Source: Candidatus Acidiferrales bacterium (GTDB lineage Bacteria; Bacteroidota; Ignavibacteria; Kryptoniales; JAKASW01). From it: a stretch of 64,000 bases of DNA. The notes below the pieces were generated by a model, which was not told the DNA's origin, did not search any database, and saw only the letters and a list, made by a program, of their open reading frames with translations. Shown in pieces: positions 38,457-47,839 of this stretch (its first letter is position 1; the number at the start of each line of letters is the position of its first letter). The position numbers were made by a program, and so were the translations under genes. The DNA lies in the NCBI GenBank assembly GCA_035515795.1, contig DATJAY010000020.1, positions 90,180 to 154,179 on the forward strand, read 5' to 3'.

Positions 38457-39938
38457 TCACGCCTCGACATAAAAGTTTTCTCTCAACTTGTTTTCGAAAT
38501 CGACGATTTCTTTGACATTTTTCAGGAACCATGGGTCAATCTTGGTGAGCTCAAAAATTTCTTCGACCGACAGACCCGCTTGGAGGGCATACCTTAGATA
38601 AAAAATGTTATCGGGTGTAGTTCTCTTGAGCTGATTGGCAATGACCCTTTTTGCTTCCTGTACCATGGTGTCCTTCAGCTTAGAAAAATCATATTTATCC
38701 TTTCCGTCACCGCCGATTCCGAAGCGGCCCTGCTCGAGAGAGCGAAGCGCCTTCTGAAGGGCTTCCTTGAATGTACTTCCGATCGCCATAGCCTCGCCGA
38801 CCGATTTCATCTGGACGCCGAGCGTGTCATCTGCTCCTTTAAATTTTTCAAAATCCCATCGCGGTATTTTTACGACGACATAATCGATCGAAGGCTCAAA
38901 GGATGCCGGAGTCTTTTTTGTAATGTCGTTCGGAATCTCGTCGAGCGTGTAGCCGGCTGCAAGCATAGCAGCAATCTTCGCAATCGGGAATCCCGTGGCT
39001 TTCGACGCAAGCGCGCTGGAACGTGAGACTCTCGGATTCATTTCGATGACGACCATTCGACCGTCGACGGGATTGATCGCGAATTGGATATTCGAGCCGC
39101 CCGTCTCGACTCCGACGGCGCGAATAACTTTCTTCGCCCAGTCCCGCATTTTCTGGTATTCGCGGTCGGTCAATGTCTGAGCCGGCGCCACCGTGATTGA
39201 ATCACCGGTGTGAACGCCCATAGAATCAAAATTTTCGATCGAGCAGACGATGACGACGTTGTCTCTCCTGTCACGCATCACCTCAAGCTCAAATTCTTTC
39301 CAGCCGATGACCGATTCCTCGACGAGTATTTCGCTGATCGGGCTGACGGAGAGTCCATGCCGCGCCATTTCTCTAAACTCTTCGATGTTGTAGGCGACAC
39401 CGCCGCCCATTCCGCCAAGCGTGAACGAAGGACGAATAATCGCAGGGAAGCCCACATGATCGACGATATTCATCGCCTGTTCCAAAGTTCGGACGAAGCC
39501 GCCGCGCGGCACTTCCAGGCCGGCCGAAGTTACGGTATCTTTGAAAAGTTCTCTGTCTTCCGCTTTGTTGATCGCGCTGAGGTTTGCCCCGATCATCTCC
39601 ACGCCGTTCTTCCCGAGCGCGCCCGACTCGGCAAGATTGACGGCGATATTCAGCGCTGTTTGTCCGCCCATCGTCGGAAGAAGTGCGTCCGGTTTTTCGA
39701 TCTCAATGATTTTTCTAACGAACTCTGGTGTGAGAGGCTCGATGTAAGTCACGTCGGCAAGCTCGGGGTCGGTCATAATTGTTGCGGGGTTGCTGTTGAC
39801 GAGGATGACCTTGTAGCCGAGTTTACGGAGAACCTTGCAAGCCTGTGTGCCGGAATAGTCGAACTCGCAAGCCTGGCCGATAACGATCGGCCCACTTCCG
39901 ATTATCAGGATGGAATTTATATCTTCGCGCTTAGGCAA
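38457..39938 (-). CDS. carB: Carbamoyl-phosphate synthase large subunit, N-terminal half
   Basis: A 493-residue protein equal to the first half of CarB. It starts [17 protein letters not shown] at a TTG at 39938, exactly the family N terminus. It contains the carboxyphosphate ATP-grasp domain ([47 protein letters not shown]) and stops within the oligomerisation domain ([20 protein letters not shown]). This half activates bicarbonate and receives ammonia from CarA. No domain appears lost at the break, so this is a gene split and not an obvious decay. It is transcribed first, followed by the C-terminal half. Confidence 0.94.
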   Translation of the reverse strand: MPKREDINSILIIGSGPIVIGQACEFDYSGTQACKVLRKLGYKVILVNSNPATIMTDPELADVTYIEPLTPEFVRKIIEIEKPDALLPTMGGQTALNIAVNLAESGALGKNGVEMIGANLSAINKAEDRELFKDTVTSAGLEVPRGGFVRTLEQAMNIVDHVGFPAIIRPSFTLGGMGGGVAYNIEEFREMARHGLSVSPISEILVEESVIGWKEFELEVMRDRRDNVVIVCSIENFDSMGVHTGDSITVAPAQTLTDREYQKMRDWAKKVIRAVGVETGGSNIQFAINPVDGRMVVIEMNPRVSRSSALASKATGFPIAKIAAMLAAGYTLDEIPNDITKKTPASFEPSIDYVVVKIPRWDFEKFKGADDTLGVQMKSVGEAMAIGSTFKEALQKALRSLEQGRFGIGGDGKDKYDFSKLKDTMVQEAKRVIANQLKRTTPDNIFYLRYALQAGLSVEEIFELTKIDPWFLKNVKEIVDFENKLRENFYVEA

Positions 39939-40027
39939 TACTTCTCATTTGTTTTCGTCTGAAAATTTAATTATAGGAGGAAGTTTAATCAAGGAGAGTG
40001 ATCAGACAAAAACCTGCGGACCGAGAA

Positions 40028-40393
40028 TCAGATTCTGTTTTGTAATCCTCTCATTTCTTCCAGCCGCGCTCTTGCACCCGGATCTGATTCGAAATGCTTT
40101 AAGAGTCTCTCGCAGGGATAGTCGTCACAGAAGGCACAGCTCTCGAGCCGATGTTCGATTGCACATTTTCTGATTTCACATTTTGCGCAGCCAGAAAAAA
40201 GCCTGATGCCCGCCCGGCACCCATCGCAATCGGTGATGTCTTGAATTCGGTAGGACATCCCGTACTGTTCCGCACAGATTTTTGCTATCGCGGCTCTCAT
40301 CAACTGCTGCCTGGGTTTGTCTTCTTCCAGAGTGGCGAGATGAATGGGGCAGGTGTCGCATGACAGCCCGCAATAAGCGACCATCGCATCCAT
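40028..40393 (-). CDS. DUF3795 Cys-rich protein
   Basis: A protein of 121 residues starting at the ATG at 40393 (MDAMVAYCG) behind AGGAG. Cys clusters occur in order: YCGLSCDTCPIHLA, CDGCRAG, CAKCEIRKCA and CAFCDDYPCERL. This is the typical DUF3795 pattern of short metal-binding-like proteins of unknown function. No neighbour explains its role; it is divergent from the alkD-like gene. Confidence 0.85.
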   Translation of the reverse strand: MDAMVAYCGLSCDTCPIHLATLEEDKPRQQLMRAAIAKICAEQYGMSYRIQDITDCDGCRAGIRLFSGCAKCEIRKCAIEHRLESCAFCDDYPCERLLKHFESDPGARARLEEMRGLQNRI

Positions 40394-40526
40394 GTTGGCT
40401 CCTATTCTCCACAAAATTTACTCGCTTGCGGCGTGAACTGCAACTTCCCAAAATCACACAAGGACTGTTTGTTTTTGGAGAATGCTTTGTTTAAAATATC
40501 ACGAAACGAAACGAGGGCTGATAGAA

Positions 40527-41327
40527 ATGAAACACTCAGAACCGAAAGAAACCGCCAATCGTCCGGAGACTTCCCCGAGCGCTGACAAGAGCAGACGAGA
40601 CGCGATGAAGATAATAAGGACTCTCGAAGAGTTCCGTAATCCCGAAAATGTGGCGGGCATGGCTCGATTCGGAATTAGCTCGCAAAATACTCTTGGAGTT
40701 CCGATGCCTGTGCTTCGGGATTTAGCTAAGGAAGTTTGCCGCGATCCACTTCTCAATGACAACAATCACGGTCTTGCTCTGGAATTATGGAAAACCGGAG
40801 TTCATGAAGCGAGGATTCTCGCCGGTCTAATCGATGATTCTGAACTGGTCACCGAACCACAAATGGAAACCTGGGCAGGCGATTTCGATTCATGGGATGT
40901 ATGCGATCAGGTGTGCAGCAACTTATTCGACAGAACTGCATTTGCGATCAAGAAGGCGGATCGGTGGGCTAAAAGAGAAGAGGAGTTTGTGAAGAGAGCA
41001 GGATTTGTTTTGATGGCTGCACTCGCGGTGCACGACAAGAGCGGCGATGACAAAGTATTTCTGAACTTTCTTCCGATAATAAAGAGGGAGGCGACCGACG
41101 AACGGAATTTTGTAAGGAAAGCTGTCAACTGGGCGCTGCGTGGGATAGGGAAGCGAAATAAAATATTGAATAAAGCCGCCGTGAAGACTGCAAAAGAAAT
41201 CCAGAGGATGGATTCAAAGACCGCAAAATGGATAGCGTCGGACGCGCTGAGAGAGTTGACCAGTACTGCCGTATTGAAAAGACTCACTAAGGTCAAGAGC
41301 AAAAAATCAAAGGTCAAGAAAACGTAG
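40527..41327 (+). CDS. DNA alkylation repair protein (AlkD-like HEAT-repeat glycosylase)
   Basis: A 266-residue all-helical protein with the AlkD family motifs MARFGISSQNTLGVPMPVLR, ELWKTGVHEARILAGLIDD and DFDSWDVCDQVCSNLF. NFVRKAVNWALRGIGKRN is the conserved W/R motif that cradles alkylated DNA. The family removes cationic alkyl purines without base flipping. The ATG at 40527 has GAGGG upstream; an earlier in-frame start at 40482 is less likely. The last 15 residues are a Lys/Ser/Val tail encoded by near-repeats of AAGGTCAAGAGC, which may be read-through into a simple repeat. A second alkylation-repair gene lies at 15672. Confidence 0.9.
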   Translation: MKHSEPKETANRPETSPSADKSRRDAMKIIRTLEEFRNPENVAGMARFGISSQNTLGVPMPVLRDLAKEVCRDPLLNDNNHGLALELWKTGVHEARILAGLIDDSELVTEPQMETWAGDFDSWDVCDQVCSNLFDRTAFAIKKADRWAKREEEFVKRAGFVLMAALAVHDKSGDDKVFLNFLPIIKREATDERNFVRKAVNWALRGIGKRNKILNKAAVKTAKEIQRMDSKTAKWIASDALRELTSTAVLKRLTKVKSKKSKVKKT

Positions 41328-41359
41328 TAAGAACGTTGTGATAATCCTGAGGAGAATGC

Positions 41360-42361
41360 ATGGCTGAACTTAGGCAGAATGTCCTGACGAGGGAATGGGT
41401 GATTATCAGTCCGGAGAGGGCAAAGCGGCCTGACGAATTTGCGCGGAGAAAAGAAAACGAACAAGCTTTGCCGGATTATGTCTCGACCTGTCCATTCTGT
41501 GCCGGGAACGAGCACTTGACTCTCAACGAATTGCTGAGAGCGCCGGACAATGGCGATTGGAAGGTGAGAGTCATACCAAACAAATTTCCGGCCCTCACCA
41601 GTCGCGGAGAACGGGTGAGGAGAGTTGAGGGTATCTATCGCTCGATGACCGCAGTTGGATTTCACGAGGTTATCGTGGAACACCGGCTGCACAACAGGAC
41701 CATAGCGTTGATGACCGACGGGGAAGTGTCCGAGGTTCTGAAAGTCTATCGCCAGAGGTACAACGAGATCAGAAAAGACGGCAGGATTGAAGCAGTCATT
41801 TTGTTTAAGAACCATGGCGAAGGCGCAGGCACGTCGGTCTCGCACCCGCATTCGCAGCTTGTGGCTACTCCGATTGTGCCGAGCCAAATCAGATCGAGGA
41901 TGGATGAGGCGATAAGGTATTTCGACGATATGGGTGAATGCGTGTGCTGCAGGACAGTTAAGGACGAGCTAAATGCGAAAGGACGAATAATTCTTCAGAA
42001 CAAGAACTTTGTCGCGTTCATTCCTTATGCCGCACTCTCGCCGTTTCACATCTGGATATTTCCTCTAAGGCATGTTTCTTCGTTCCATGAGATAAACGAC
42101 GACGAAATCAAAGATTTGTCGAAATGCTTAAGGATCGTTCTCGCGAAACTTTATCACGGACTCAACGATCCGGATTTCAACTATTCAATACGCTCAATCC
42201 CGACTCGCGATTTGCACTCGGAGTATTTCCATTGGTACCTTACGATCGTGCCTCGTGTGTCGAAGACGGCAGGCTTTGAAATCGGGAGCGGGATGTATGT
42301 GAATACATCTGTGCCGGAAGAAAGTGCCGATTTTTTAAGAAAGGTGAACGTTCCTGAGTGA
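41360..42361 (+). CDS. galT: Galactose-1-phosphate uridylyltransferase
   Basis: A 333-residue HIT-superfamily enzyme of the Leloir pathway; it swaps UMP between UDP-glucose and galactose-1-phosphate. The zinc-site Cys pair is in CPFCAGNE near residue 47. The nucleophile motif is SHPHSQL near residue 165, and RDLHSEYFHWYL is near residue 280. GAGGAG lies five bases before the ATG. It is 32 bases after the alkD-like gene; no other gal genes are in the window, so a broader nucleotidyltransferase role is possible. Confidence 0.93.
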   Translation: MAELRQNVLTREWVIISPERAKRPDEFARRKENEQALPDYVSTCPFCAGNEHLTLNELLRAPDNGDWKVRVIPNKFPALTSRGERVRRVEGIYRSMTAVGFHEVIVEHRLHNRTIALMTDGEVSEVLKVYRQRYNEIRKDGRIEAVILFKNHGEGAGTSVSHPHSQLVATPIVPSQIRSRMDEAIRYFDDMGECVCCRTVKDELNAKGRIILQNKNFVAFIPYAALSPFHIWIFPLRHVSSFHEINDDEIKDLSKCLRIVLAKLYHGLNDPDFNYSIRSIPTRDLHSEYFHWYLTIVPRVSKTAGFEIGSGMYVNTSVPEESADFLRKVNVPE

Positions 42362-42410
42362 CGAAAGGCATCGAATAAAATGATGGAACTGTCCCACATT
42401 TAGGGGGCGG

Positions 42411-44348
42411 TCACTGCGCCACTAAGACCTTCTGAATTTTTTCCAACAGATCAACGCCCGGGAATGGTTTCTGTATAAATTCCTTGGCGCCTGCTTCGAA
42501 AATCGCTGCCTTGATGTCCGGCTCGATATAACCGCTCGTGAATATGACCCTTACTTCGGGCGAAATTAATTTTAGTTTTAAGAGAGCCTGTGCGCCATTC
42601 ATTTTGGGCAAACCCATATCCATTACGACAGCATTTATGTCTCCGCGATGCTCTTCGAATACTTTCACTGCTTCAATTCCATCCTTTGCCAGAAGAGTTC
42701 TATACCCGTTACGCTCGATAGTTTCTTTCATATAGTCCTGCACTGCCTCTTCATCTTCCACTATCAGTATCGTCTCTCCATGGCCCCGCTCGATCTCTTT
42801 CTCTAAAGCGGAGAGAGGCGCGTTGATTATTTGAATCGGGATGGGGAAATAGAGCGAAAACTCCGTCCCGCGTCCTACCTCACTTCGCACATCTATGAAG
42901 CCGTGATGGGCCTTCATGATGCCGTATACTACAGATAAACCTAAACCCGTGCCGTATCCATTTTTCTTTGTAGTGAAGAAAGGTTCGAAAATTCTTCCTA
43001 TGTCCTCATGGTCGATGCCGACACCGTTGTCCGAGACTTTCGTCACCAAATATTCATCCGAGCTAAGATCCGGGAAGCGTCCTTCGAGAGATTTTCTGTC
43101 GATCCTCGACGTGGAGATCGTCAATGTTCCGCCGGACGGCATCGCGTCCCTCGCGTTCACGCAGAGGTTGATCAAGACCTGCTGAAGTTGATTAGGATCT
43201 GCGTGAATAGATGGGAGTCTCCGCTCCAGCTGAGCCGTGAAAACGATTTTCTCCGGAAAAGTCTCTTCAAGAAATTCAACGACCTCCTCGACAATGTTGT
43301 TTACTTTCACCGACTCGGTTATGGTTTCAACTTTGTGAGCGAATGTGAGGAGCTGTCCGATGGTGTGTGCGCCTCGTCTCGCCGCCTTCGAAATCGCATC
43401 TCTGCTTTTCAACAACCTTTCAGTGCCCACTTTTACGGGATCCATGATGGAAATTTGTCCAATGATGATCGAGAGAACGTTGTTCAGATCGTGGGCAATG
43501 CCCGACACAAGCGTTCCGATGCTCTCCATTCGCTGTGCTTCGAAAAGCTGTGCTTCAAGCTGTCTTTTGTTTGTTTCGTCTATCAGATAACCGCGTATAC
43601 ATTTTAGGTTCCCGGTGTAGTCTAATTCTGCTGTTGCACTCTCAAGCACGTATATCTTTTTCCCGTCTTTCCTTATAAATTCGGCTTCGCGTCTCTCCAG
43701 GTGTTTTCGTTCTTTCATAAGCTCGACGAACTTATCGCGTTCCCGGGAATTAGTGTAAATGCAGGCAACATTTGTTTTCAGCGCCTCCTCTTTCGAAGAG
43801 AAGCTGAAGAGCTTTATGAAAGTGTCATTGCAGGAGAGGATCGTGCCGTCAGAAGTGGTGACATAACGCGCTGCAATATCTTCATTGAAAAACCGGCTGT
43901 ATCTATCTTCGGATTCTTTGAGCGCTTGTCCCGCAAGGACGAGCTCGGTATTGTCAACGACCGTGCCGATGATCGCAGGATGCTTCTCATGCCGTATGAC
44001 AGAACCGAGGACTTCGACGAACACGCTCGTTCCGTCTTTCTTCAATCCGCAAAATGCGTACCTAATGCCTGGAGATCTTCCCTCGATCCGTTCACGGATG
44101 TATCGCGCAGTTAGCTCCCTGTCATCCCGTGCTGTCAAGTCAATCGGGCCGAGTTTGTCTACAATCTCTTCAGCCTCGTATCCGAATATTCGGCAAAAGG
44201 CGGAATTGACATAACGGAAAAGATCATCCTGTATGAGGTACGCACCGCTGAGTGAAGACTCAACCAGGAGCCGGAAGCGGTCGTCGGGAGAAATTCTCTC
44301 GATGTTTTTCCTGAATAAGGGATGTCTTTTAACAAGCATGCTAATCAT
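42411..44348 (-). CDS. PAS-PAS hybrid histidine kinase with C-terminal receiver
   Basis: A 645-residue soluble protein; no membrane helices are seen. Two PAS domains lie at about 25-140 (SGAYLIQDDLFRYVNSAFCR) and 150-270 (ARYVTTSDGTILSCNDTFIK). The HisKA motif LVSGIAHDLNNVLSIIIGQI carries the His, and the ATPase domain has NLCVNARDAMPSGG, SDNGVGI and GYGTGLGLSVVYGIM. The receiver domain at about 525-640 has phosphoacceptor VVMDMGLPKMNG and the Lys of EFIQKPFPG. No DNA-binding output domain is present and no partner regulator is adjacent, so the phosphate is probably passed to an unlinked protein. The ligand is unknown. Confidence 0.93.
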   Translation of the reverse strand: MISMLVKRHPLFRKNIERISPDDRFRLLVESSLSGAYLIQDDLFRYVNSAFCRIFGYEAEEIVDKLGPIDLTARDDRELTARYIRERIEGRSPGIRYAFCGLKKDGTSVFVEVLGSVIRHEKHPAIIGTVVDNTELVLAGQALKESEDRYSRFFNEDIAARYVTTSDGTILSCNDTFIKLFSFSSKEEALKTNVACIYTNSRERDKFVELMKERKHLERREAEFIRKDGKKIYVLESATAELDYTGNLKCIRGYLIDETNKRQLEAQLFEAQRMESIGTLVSGIAHDLNNVLSIIIGQISIMDPVKVGTERLLKSRDAISKAARRGAHTIGQLLTFAHKVETITESVKVNNIVEEVVEFLEETFPEKIVFTAQLERRLPSIHADPNQLQQVLINLCVNARDAMPSGGTLTISTSRIDRKSLEGRFPDLSSDEYLVTKVSDNGVGIDHEDIGRIFEPFFTTKKNGYGTGLGLSVVYGIMKAHHGFIDVRSEVGRGTEFSLYFPIPIQIINAPLSALEKEIERGHGETILIVEDEEAVQDYMKETIERNGYRTLLAKDGIEAVKVFEEHRGDINAVVMDMGLPKMNGAQALLKLKLISPEVRVIFTSGYIEPDIKAAIFEAGAKEFIQKPFPGVDLLEKIQKVLVAQ

Positions 44349-44514
44349 AACACAAATGTTCTCACCGTTCGTATATGGAACGGAATAATTATGAGCAATA
44401 AGAGCCCGGAGGGAACTGCGGTATTACCAACCACCTCCACACCTCTATATCGGCATTTTTTATCGGAAGATTAACAAGACCGATCTCAGATTAATGCCGA
44501 ATCAATTATACCTG

Positions 44515-44829
44515 TCAGTCCAGGTTGAAATCGGTAAGATCCAAAAGGTCCATCCCCCAGACTCCCGCAGATGCTATGCGCCGGGCGATGTTTGAGGCTC
44601 TCTCTTTCGCTGCCTCATCGGACGTTGCCGGAACAACGATCGAGAGATCGCCGTTAGATAAAAAGATCGGCTTGAGACGAGTCTTCGACATATCCATACT
44701 CATTTGTTTCATTTCGATCACGTCGAAGCTTCGTGATACGATCACCTGCCAATCTCTGACCTCGGTACTCCCACTTCCTTCTTTCTTTTTGTCCTTTTCC
44801 AATTGTCGATCTCTAATTAAGTGACACAT
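44515..44829 (-). CDS. Small hypothetical protein
   Basis: About 104 residues from an ATG at 44829; in-frame starts also exist at 44859 and 44889. The C-terminal part (SNGDLSIVVPATSDEAAKE, then ERASNIARRIASAGVWGMDL) reads like a real folded alpha/beta protein rather than a shadow, because no gene occupies the other strand. No family is recognised. The ribosome binding site is unclear. Confidence 0.45.
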   Translation of the reverse strand: MCHLIRDRQLEKDKKKEGSGSTEVRDWQVIVSRSFDVIEMKQMSMDMSKTRLKPIFLSNGDLSIVVPATSDEAAKERASNIARRIASAGVWGMDLLDLTDFNLD

Positions 44830-45149
44830 AAGAGGCGGGCTTTCTATCGAAGATGGCATTGCCCGGCTCTCCCGTATTTGGAGAAACAACTCGAAGAAGA
44901 AATCCGGCAGGGAAAATCTTCCGAGAATTTTGTCAATGAACTAACACCTCCCCGCCGAACCTGTTCAATGGAACGCAACATATGTATCAATTTCTACGCC
45001 GCAAATTCACGCGAAAATATCTCAGAATCTTCGCCTTACTGGAATTGAGCGGGAACAACGGTACGAACGTGTAACATTTGGTGAAGGAATTTGTTACCTG
45101 CACGAAAATGTAACTTAAAGGTAATTGGGCTGATTGGGAAGTTGGGTAA

Positions 45150-45288
45150 TGGCTCAGTTTCAATCCCGTGTCATTCCAGTTCCGCCTCGAGCTGGACAGA
45201 CTTCAGCCGTAATCCAGTTTTCGTTCTGGATGCCGGCTGAAGCCGCCATGACGATGGTTATCTCGTCCGGAACATTCAAACTGAGCCA
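45150..45288. mobile_element. MITE-like palindromic element
   Basis: A 139-base element bounded by 15-base terminal inverted repeats, TGGCTCAGTTTCAAT (45150-45164) and the reverse complement at 45274-45288, matching at 14 of 15 positions. Inside is a strong hairpin: 45201-45217 pairs with 45226-45242 at 15 of 17 positions around an 8-base loop. It carries no transposase and no clear target-site duplication. It resembles CTGGATGCCGGC-type repeats that are widespread in bacterial genomes. Confidence 0.5.
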
Positions 45289-45476
45289 GAACTTGCATTC
45301 ACGAGACCTTAGGGATTACTCCAGCAATGCAAGCAAAGATCAAGCAGTATGTGATCAGTTGGGAAGAATTCTTGAGTTTTGGAACTGGAAGTATGGCGGC
45401 GTGATAAAGCTCACTGCTTGAAGTGAGTGACACACTATATATTGAAGATGTCCCACAACAAACCTCTTTACAATTG

Positions 45477-45506
45477 CGGCAGGAGCCTCATACCTGCCGT
45501 TTTTTT
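45477..45506 (+). terminator. Strong intrinsic terminator
   Basis: CGGCAGG (45477-45483) pairs perfectly with CCTGCCG (45493-45499) around a 9-base loop, followed at once by seven T. It reads on the plus strand with no convincing gene directly upstream, so it may end a small RNA or a remnant transcript. Confidence 0.75.
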
Positions 45507-45719
45507 GTCAAAATCTTCGTTTGCAAACTGAGCCGATCAAAAGTAAGTTGAGCCAGGACTGGAAGTTGTTTGCACTTTGTTTGAGGAACAGATAAATTTT
45601 GCTGAAGACATTCTGCAGTTAGAAAACAATTAACGGATGTTGCCAGCGTGTGTTGGGTGAATCGATGGTAGTGTTCGTTTGTGCGGAATCATATATCACT
45701 GGTCAGGAGGAATCTATCG

Positions 45720-46466
45720 ATGAAGGCAGACTTACACGGAGGCATCGCCCGGTTCGTTACTCTAATGGCAATCGTGGCGTCAGCAATGGCGGTGAGTAGC
45801 TGCTCACTAATCGGTTTCACGACAGGCATCATACTTGATGGTGAGTCAACTCACGATGTTGAGCTGTCAAGAGTCGACTCACTTAAACCTGGTGTCTGGC
45901 TGATGATTATTCTTGATGATTCCACACGGAGGGCCGGACGCCTGGTGGAAGTGAACGGGAGTTTTCGCTATCAATATCCTGCAAGTTACACTGTCGCGCG
46001 TCAGAACCTCGTCGATTCAGTTAACCTGCCGCGACTGGGCGCGACTGAAACGATACTGGACACTGCTTCGCATGAGAGGTCTGGAGAATTCATCGGCTTC
46101 GACCTAGACCGAGATTTCAAGCCGCTTCTCTTAATAAAATTTCGAGAGTTCGTTAACCCAAGGAGCGTACTGTTCTCGTCGGTGAGAACCATGAAAGACA
46201 CGACTGGAAATGAAATAGACTTGCACACTGTCGGCCGCTTGATCGGAGAGAAGCGAATACCCGTTGCATCTAAAGGAATAGCCGTATCTGACAGTGTTAC
46301 TACAAAAAGAATAAATATGTCCGATATCGTTTCGATGGAAATAGATGACCATCCGAAGGAGATCCACATAGCGTCCATCGCGGGGCTTGTTTTTGGGCTG
46401 GCAGTGGATCTAGTTTGCTATACATACGTTCTCACCCCATGGTTGAGAAACCAAGTTGGCCTTTGA
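45720..46466 (+). CDS. Hypothetical lipoprotein
   Basis: A 248-residue protein from the ATG at 45720 behind CAGGAGG. The N terminus (FVTLMAIVASAMAVSSCSL) ends in a lipobox-like Cys. The mature part holds two similar beta units about the words PGVWLMIILDDSTRRAGRL and RSGEFIGFDLDRDFKPLLL-like sequence. A hydrophobic stretch near the C terminus (IAGLVFGLAVDLVCYTYVL) may be a membrane helix, which is odd for an outer-membrane lipoprotein. No family is recognised. Confidence 0.7.
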   Translation: MKADLHGGIARFVTLMAIVASAMAVSSCSLIGFTTGIILDGESTHDVELSRVDSLKPGVWLMIILDDSTRRAGRLVEVNGSFRYQYPASYTVARQNLVDSVNLPRLGATETILDTASHERSGEFIGFDLDRDFKPLLLIKFREFVNPRSVLFSSVRTMKDTTGNEIDLHTVGRLIGEKRIPVASKGIAVSDSVTTKRINMSDIVSMEIDDHPKEIHIASIAGLVFGLAVDLVCYTYVLTPWLRNQVGL

Positions 46467-46551
46467 TTTCACTTTTCAAAAAAACTCAGAGAAGACAGAA
46501 GTCATTCGGGGATGAGATAGTACACCGGCTGCAAAGTTTCCTGTCCGATCT

Positions 46552-47190
46552 TTAGAACATCAACCCACTACCCACGGAAAGGGTCAATCCGTTAAAACTT
46601 CTTCTTCCACCAACGGGTGTCGCGAAATCTTTCATAATATGGAATTTGACTTCCAGCGTGAACTCCAAATGAGAAGAGACAGCATATTTCAATCCAGCAC
46701 CAAACCTTCCCGCCAAAGTGAATTCTGATTCTACAGTCTTATGGTAAGTATACGCTGGTTGAACCGATATTTGATAACCCAAATCCGTCCCGAGAGCAAG
46801 CGACAAGTACTCCCTCATGGCCGGGACTGATTTGGGACCAGCCACAAAATACCTAAGACCTAACATGAACGGCGAAAGAAAGTTTATCTGATCTTCCAAC
46901 GGGCTTAACAGGTCCCGCCTTATTCCCTCGAGAATTCCGAGACTCATTGTGGCTGCCAAGTTTTCTTTCACGGGGTATGCAAAAAGGAGCTCGCCACCAA
47001 GTGGACTGGAACTCTGTTTGTCCAGGACGGACCACGAAGGCAAGGGCTCACCGCTCATCAGGGGAGCCATCCATAGTCCAACGTTGAATTCAAGAGTGGG
47101 CCTGTTCTTTAAATTTTCGTCTTGTCCTCTGGCAATGTTGCATGCCAATAAAACCAATAGAAAAAGAATTGTGGTTTGAAGTAATTTCAC
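46552..47190 (-). CDS. Hypothetical small outer-membrane beta-barrel protein
   Basis: A 212-residue protein starting at a GTG at 47190, with signal peptide MKLLQTTILFLLVLLACN before ARGQD. The mature part alternates hydrophobic and polar residues in about eight strands (LEFNVGLWMAPL, LAATMSLGILEG, YAVSSHLEFTLEVKFHI) and ends LTLSVGSGLMF, with the terminal Phe typical of outer-membrane barrels. It resembles porin-family or OmpW-like eight-stranded proteins, but no specific match is claimed. Confidence 0.7.
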   Translation of the reverse strand: MKLLQTTILFLLVLLACNIARGQDENLKNRPTLEFNVGLWMAPLMSGEPLPSWSVLDKQSSSPLGGELLFAYPVKENLAATMSLGILEGIRRDLLSPLEDQINFLSPFMLGLRYFVAGPKSVPAMREYLSLALGTDLGYQISVQPAYTYHKTVESEFTLAGRFGAGLKYAVSSHLEFTLEVKFHIMKDFATPVGGRRSFNGLTLSVGSGLMF

Positions 47191-47396
47191 AGCATGCTCT
47201 CTTCGTCAGAAATTAATACTGCGGACGTTTAAGTGCAATATGTTTCTGATAGGAAAGAATCTTTAGATGATAGTTGCCAAATGATAGAGAATACCTGCTG
47301 TTGTTTCACCCTCTGATTTGACGTTGAGTTTTGGGAGACTGCTTACCTTATTTCAGCACCATCGCCGCGCTATTTTCGATAATTCCTTAACTCCTC

Positions 47397-47747
47397 TCAG
47401 AGATTTCCAAATGGCCTCGCATCGTAATAAAGCTCCGTCCGTGCAATCAGGTCATTCTTGAAAGTCATCAGCACTGCGGTCGGACAGATTTTGACCGGCC
47501 CGGTAAGGTGCATGTCATAAACCAACGCGACCTGATCGCCTGATGCGAACTTCGCTCGAACGTCGATTCTCTCGACGAGAGGGATAAGCCGTTTGGCTGC
47601 CTCAACGACCGCCTCTCGTCCTCTGCTTTCTCCCATCGGTGCAACGAACTGAACGTCTGGGTGCAGATGTCGCGCGATTGCTCCAAGGTCTTTCTTTTCG
47701 AAGGCATTATAATAAGCTAACGCTGATTCGATGTTATTAGCATCCAT
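47397..47747 (-). CDS. SnoaL-like / NTF2-like fold protein
   Basis: A 116-residue protein starting at the ATG at 47747 behind GGAGGA. The pattern ALAYYNAFEKKDLGAIARHL, HPDVQFVAPMGESRGREAV, then DQVALVYDMHLTG and ARTELYYDARPFGNL is typical of the SnoaL-like cone fold. Members act as small hydrolases, isomerases or ligand-binding proteins, and the substrate here is unknown. It is on the same strand as, and downstream of, the 2-oxoglutarate dehydrogenase genes. Confidence 0.8.
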   Translation of the reverse strand: MDANNIESALAYYNAFEKKDLGAIARHLHPDVQFVAPMGESRGREAVVEAAKRLIPLVERIDVRAKFASGDQVALVYDMHLTGPVKICPTAVLMTFKNDLIARTELYYDARPFGNL

Positions 47748-47839
47748 ATTTTCCTCCTTGAACCATCTCGTATTAATATGGCAAATTCCCCCTCTATTAG
47801 AAAGAGGTTTTCCCCCTGTGCTTGCGAGCCGTTCAACCT

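Larger units (their letters stand above)
44830..45719. other. Gene-poor region with a MITE-like palindrome and a terminator
   Basis: About 890 bases without a convincing gene. An open frame at 45134-45421 (plus) runs across the palindromic element and is judged spurious. The word AAACTGAGCC or its complement occurs three times (45151, 45278, 45525), and a fourth related copy (TTGAGCCA) lies at 45548. An intrinsic terminator is listed at 45477. Confidence 0.5.

Noticed and set aside
40907..41887. 326-residue minus-strand open frame
   Set aside because: It covers the antisense of the alkD-like and galT genes, both of which have strong family motifs.
45134..45421. 95-residue open frame on the plus strand
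   Set aside because: Most of it runs through the MITE-like palindrome; no ribosome binding site and no protein-like composition.
42389..45457. TGTCCCACA at 42389 and again at 45449, possible insertion-sequence ends
   Set aside because: Only nine bases shared, no transposase between them, and real genes lie inside the interval.
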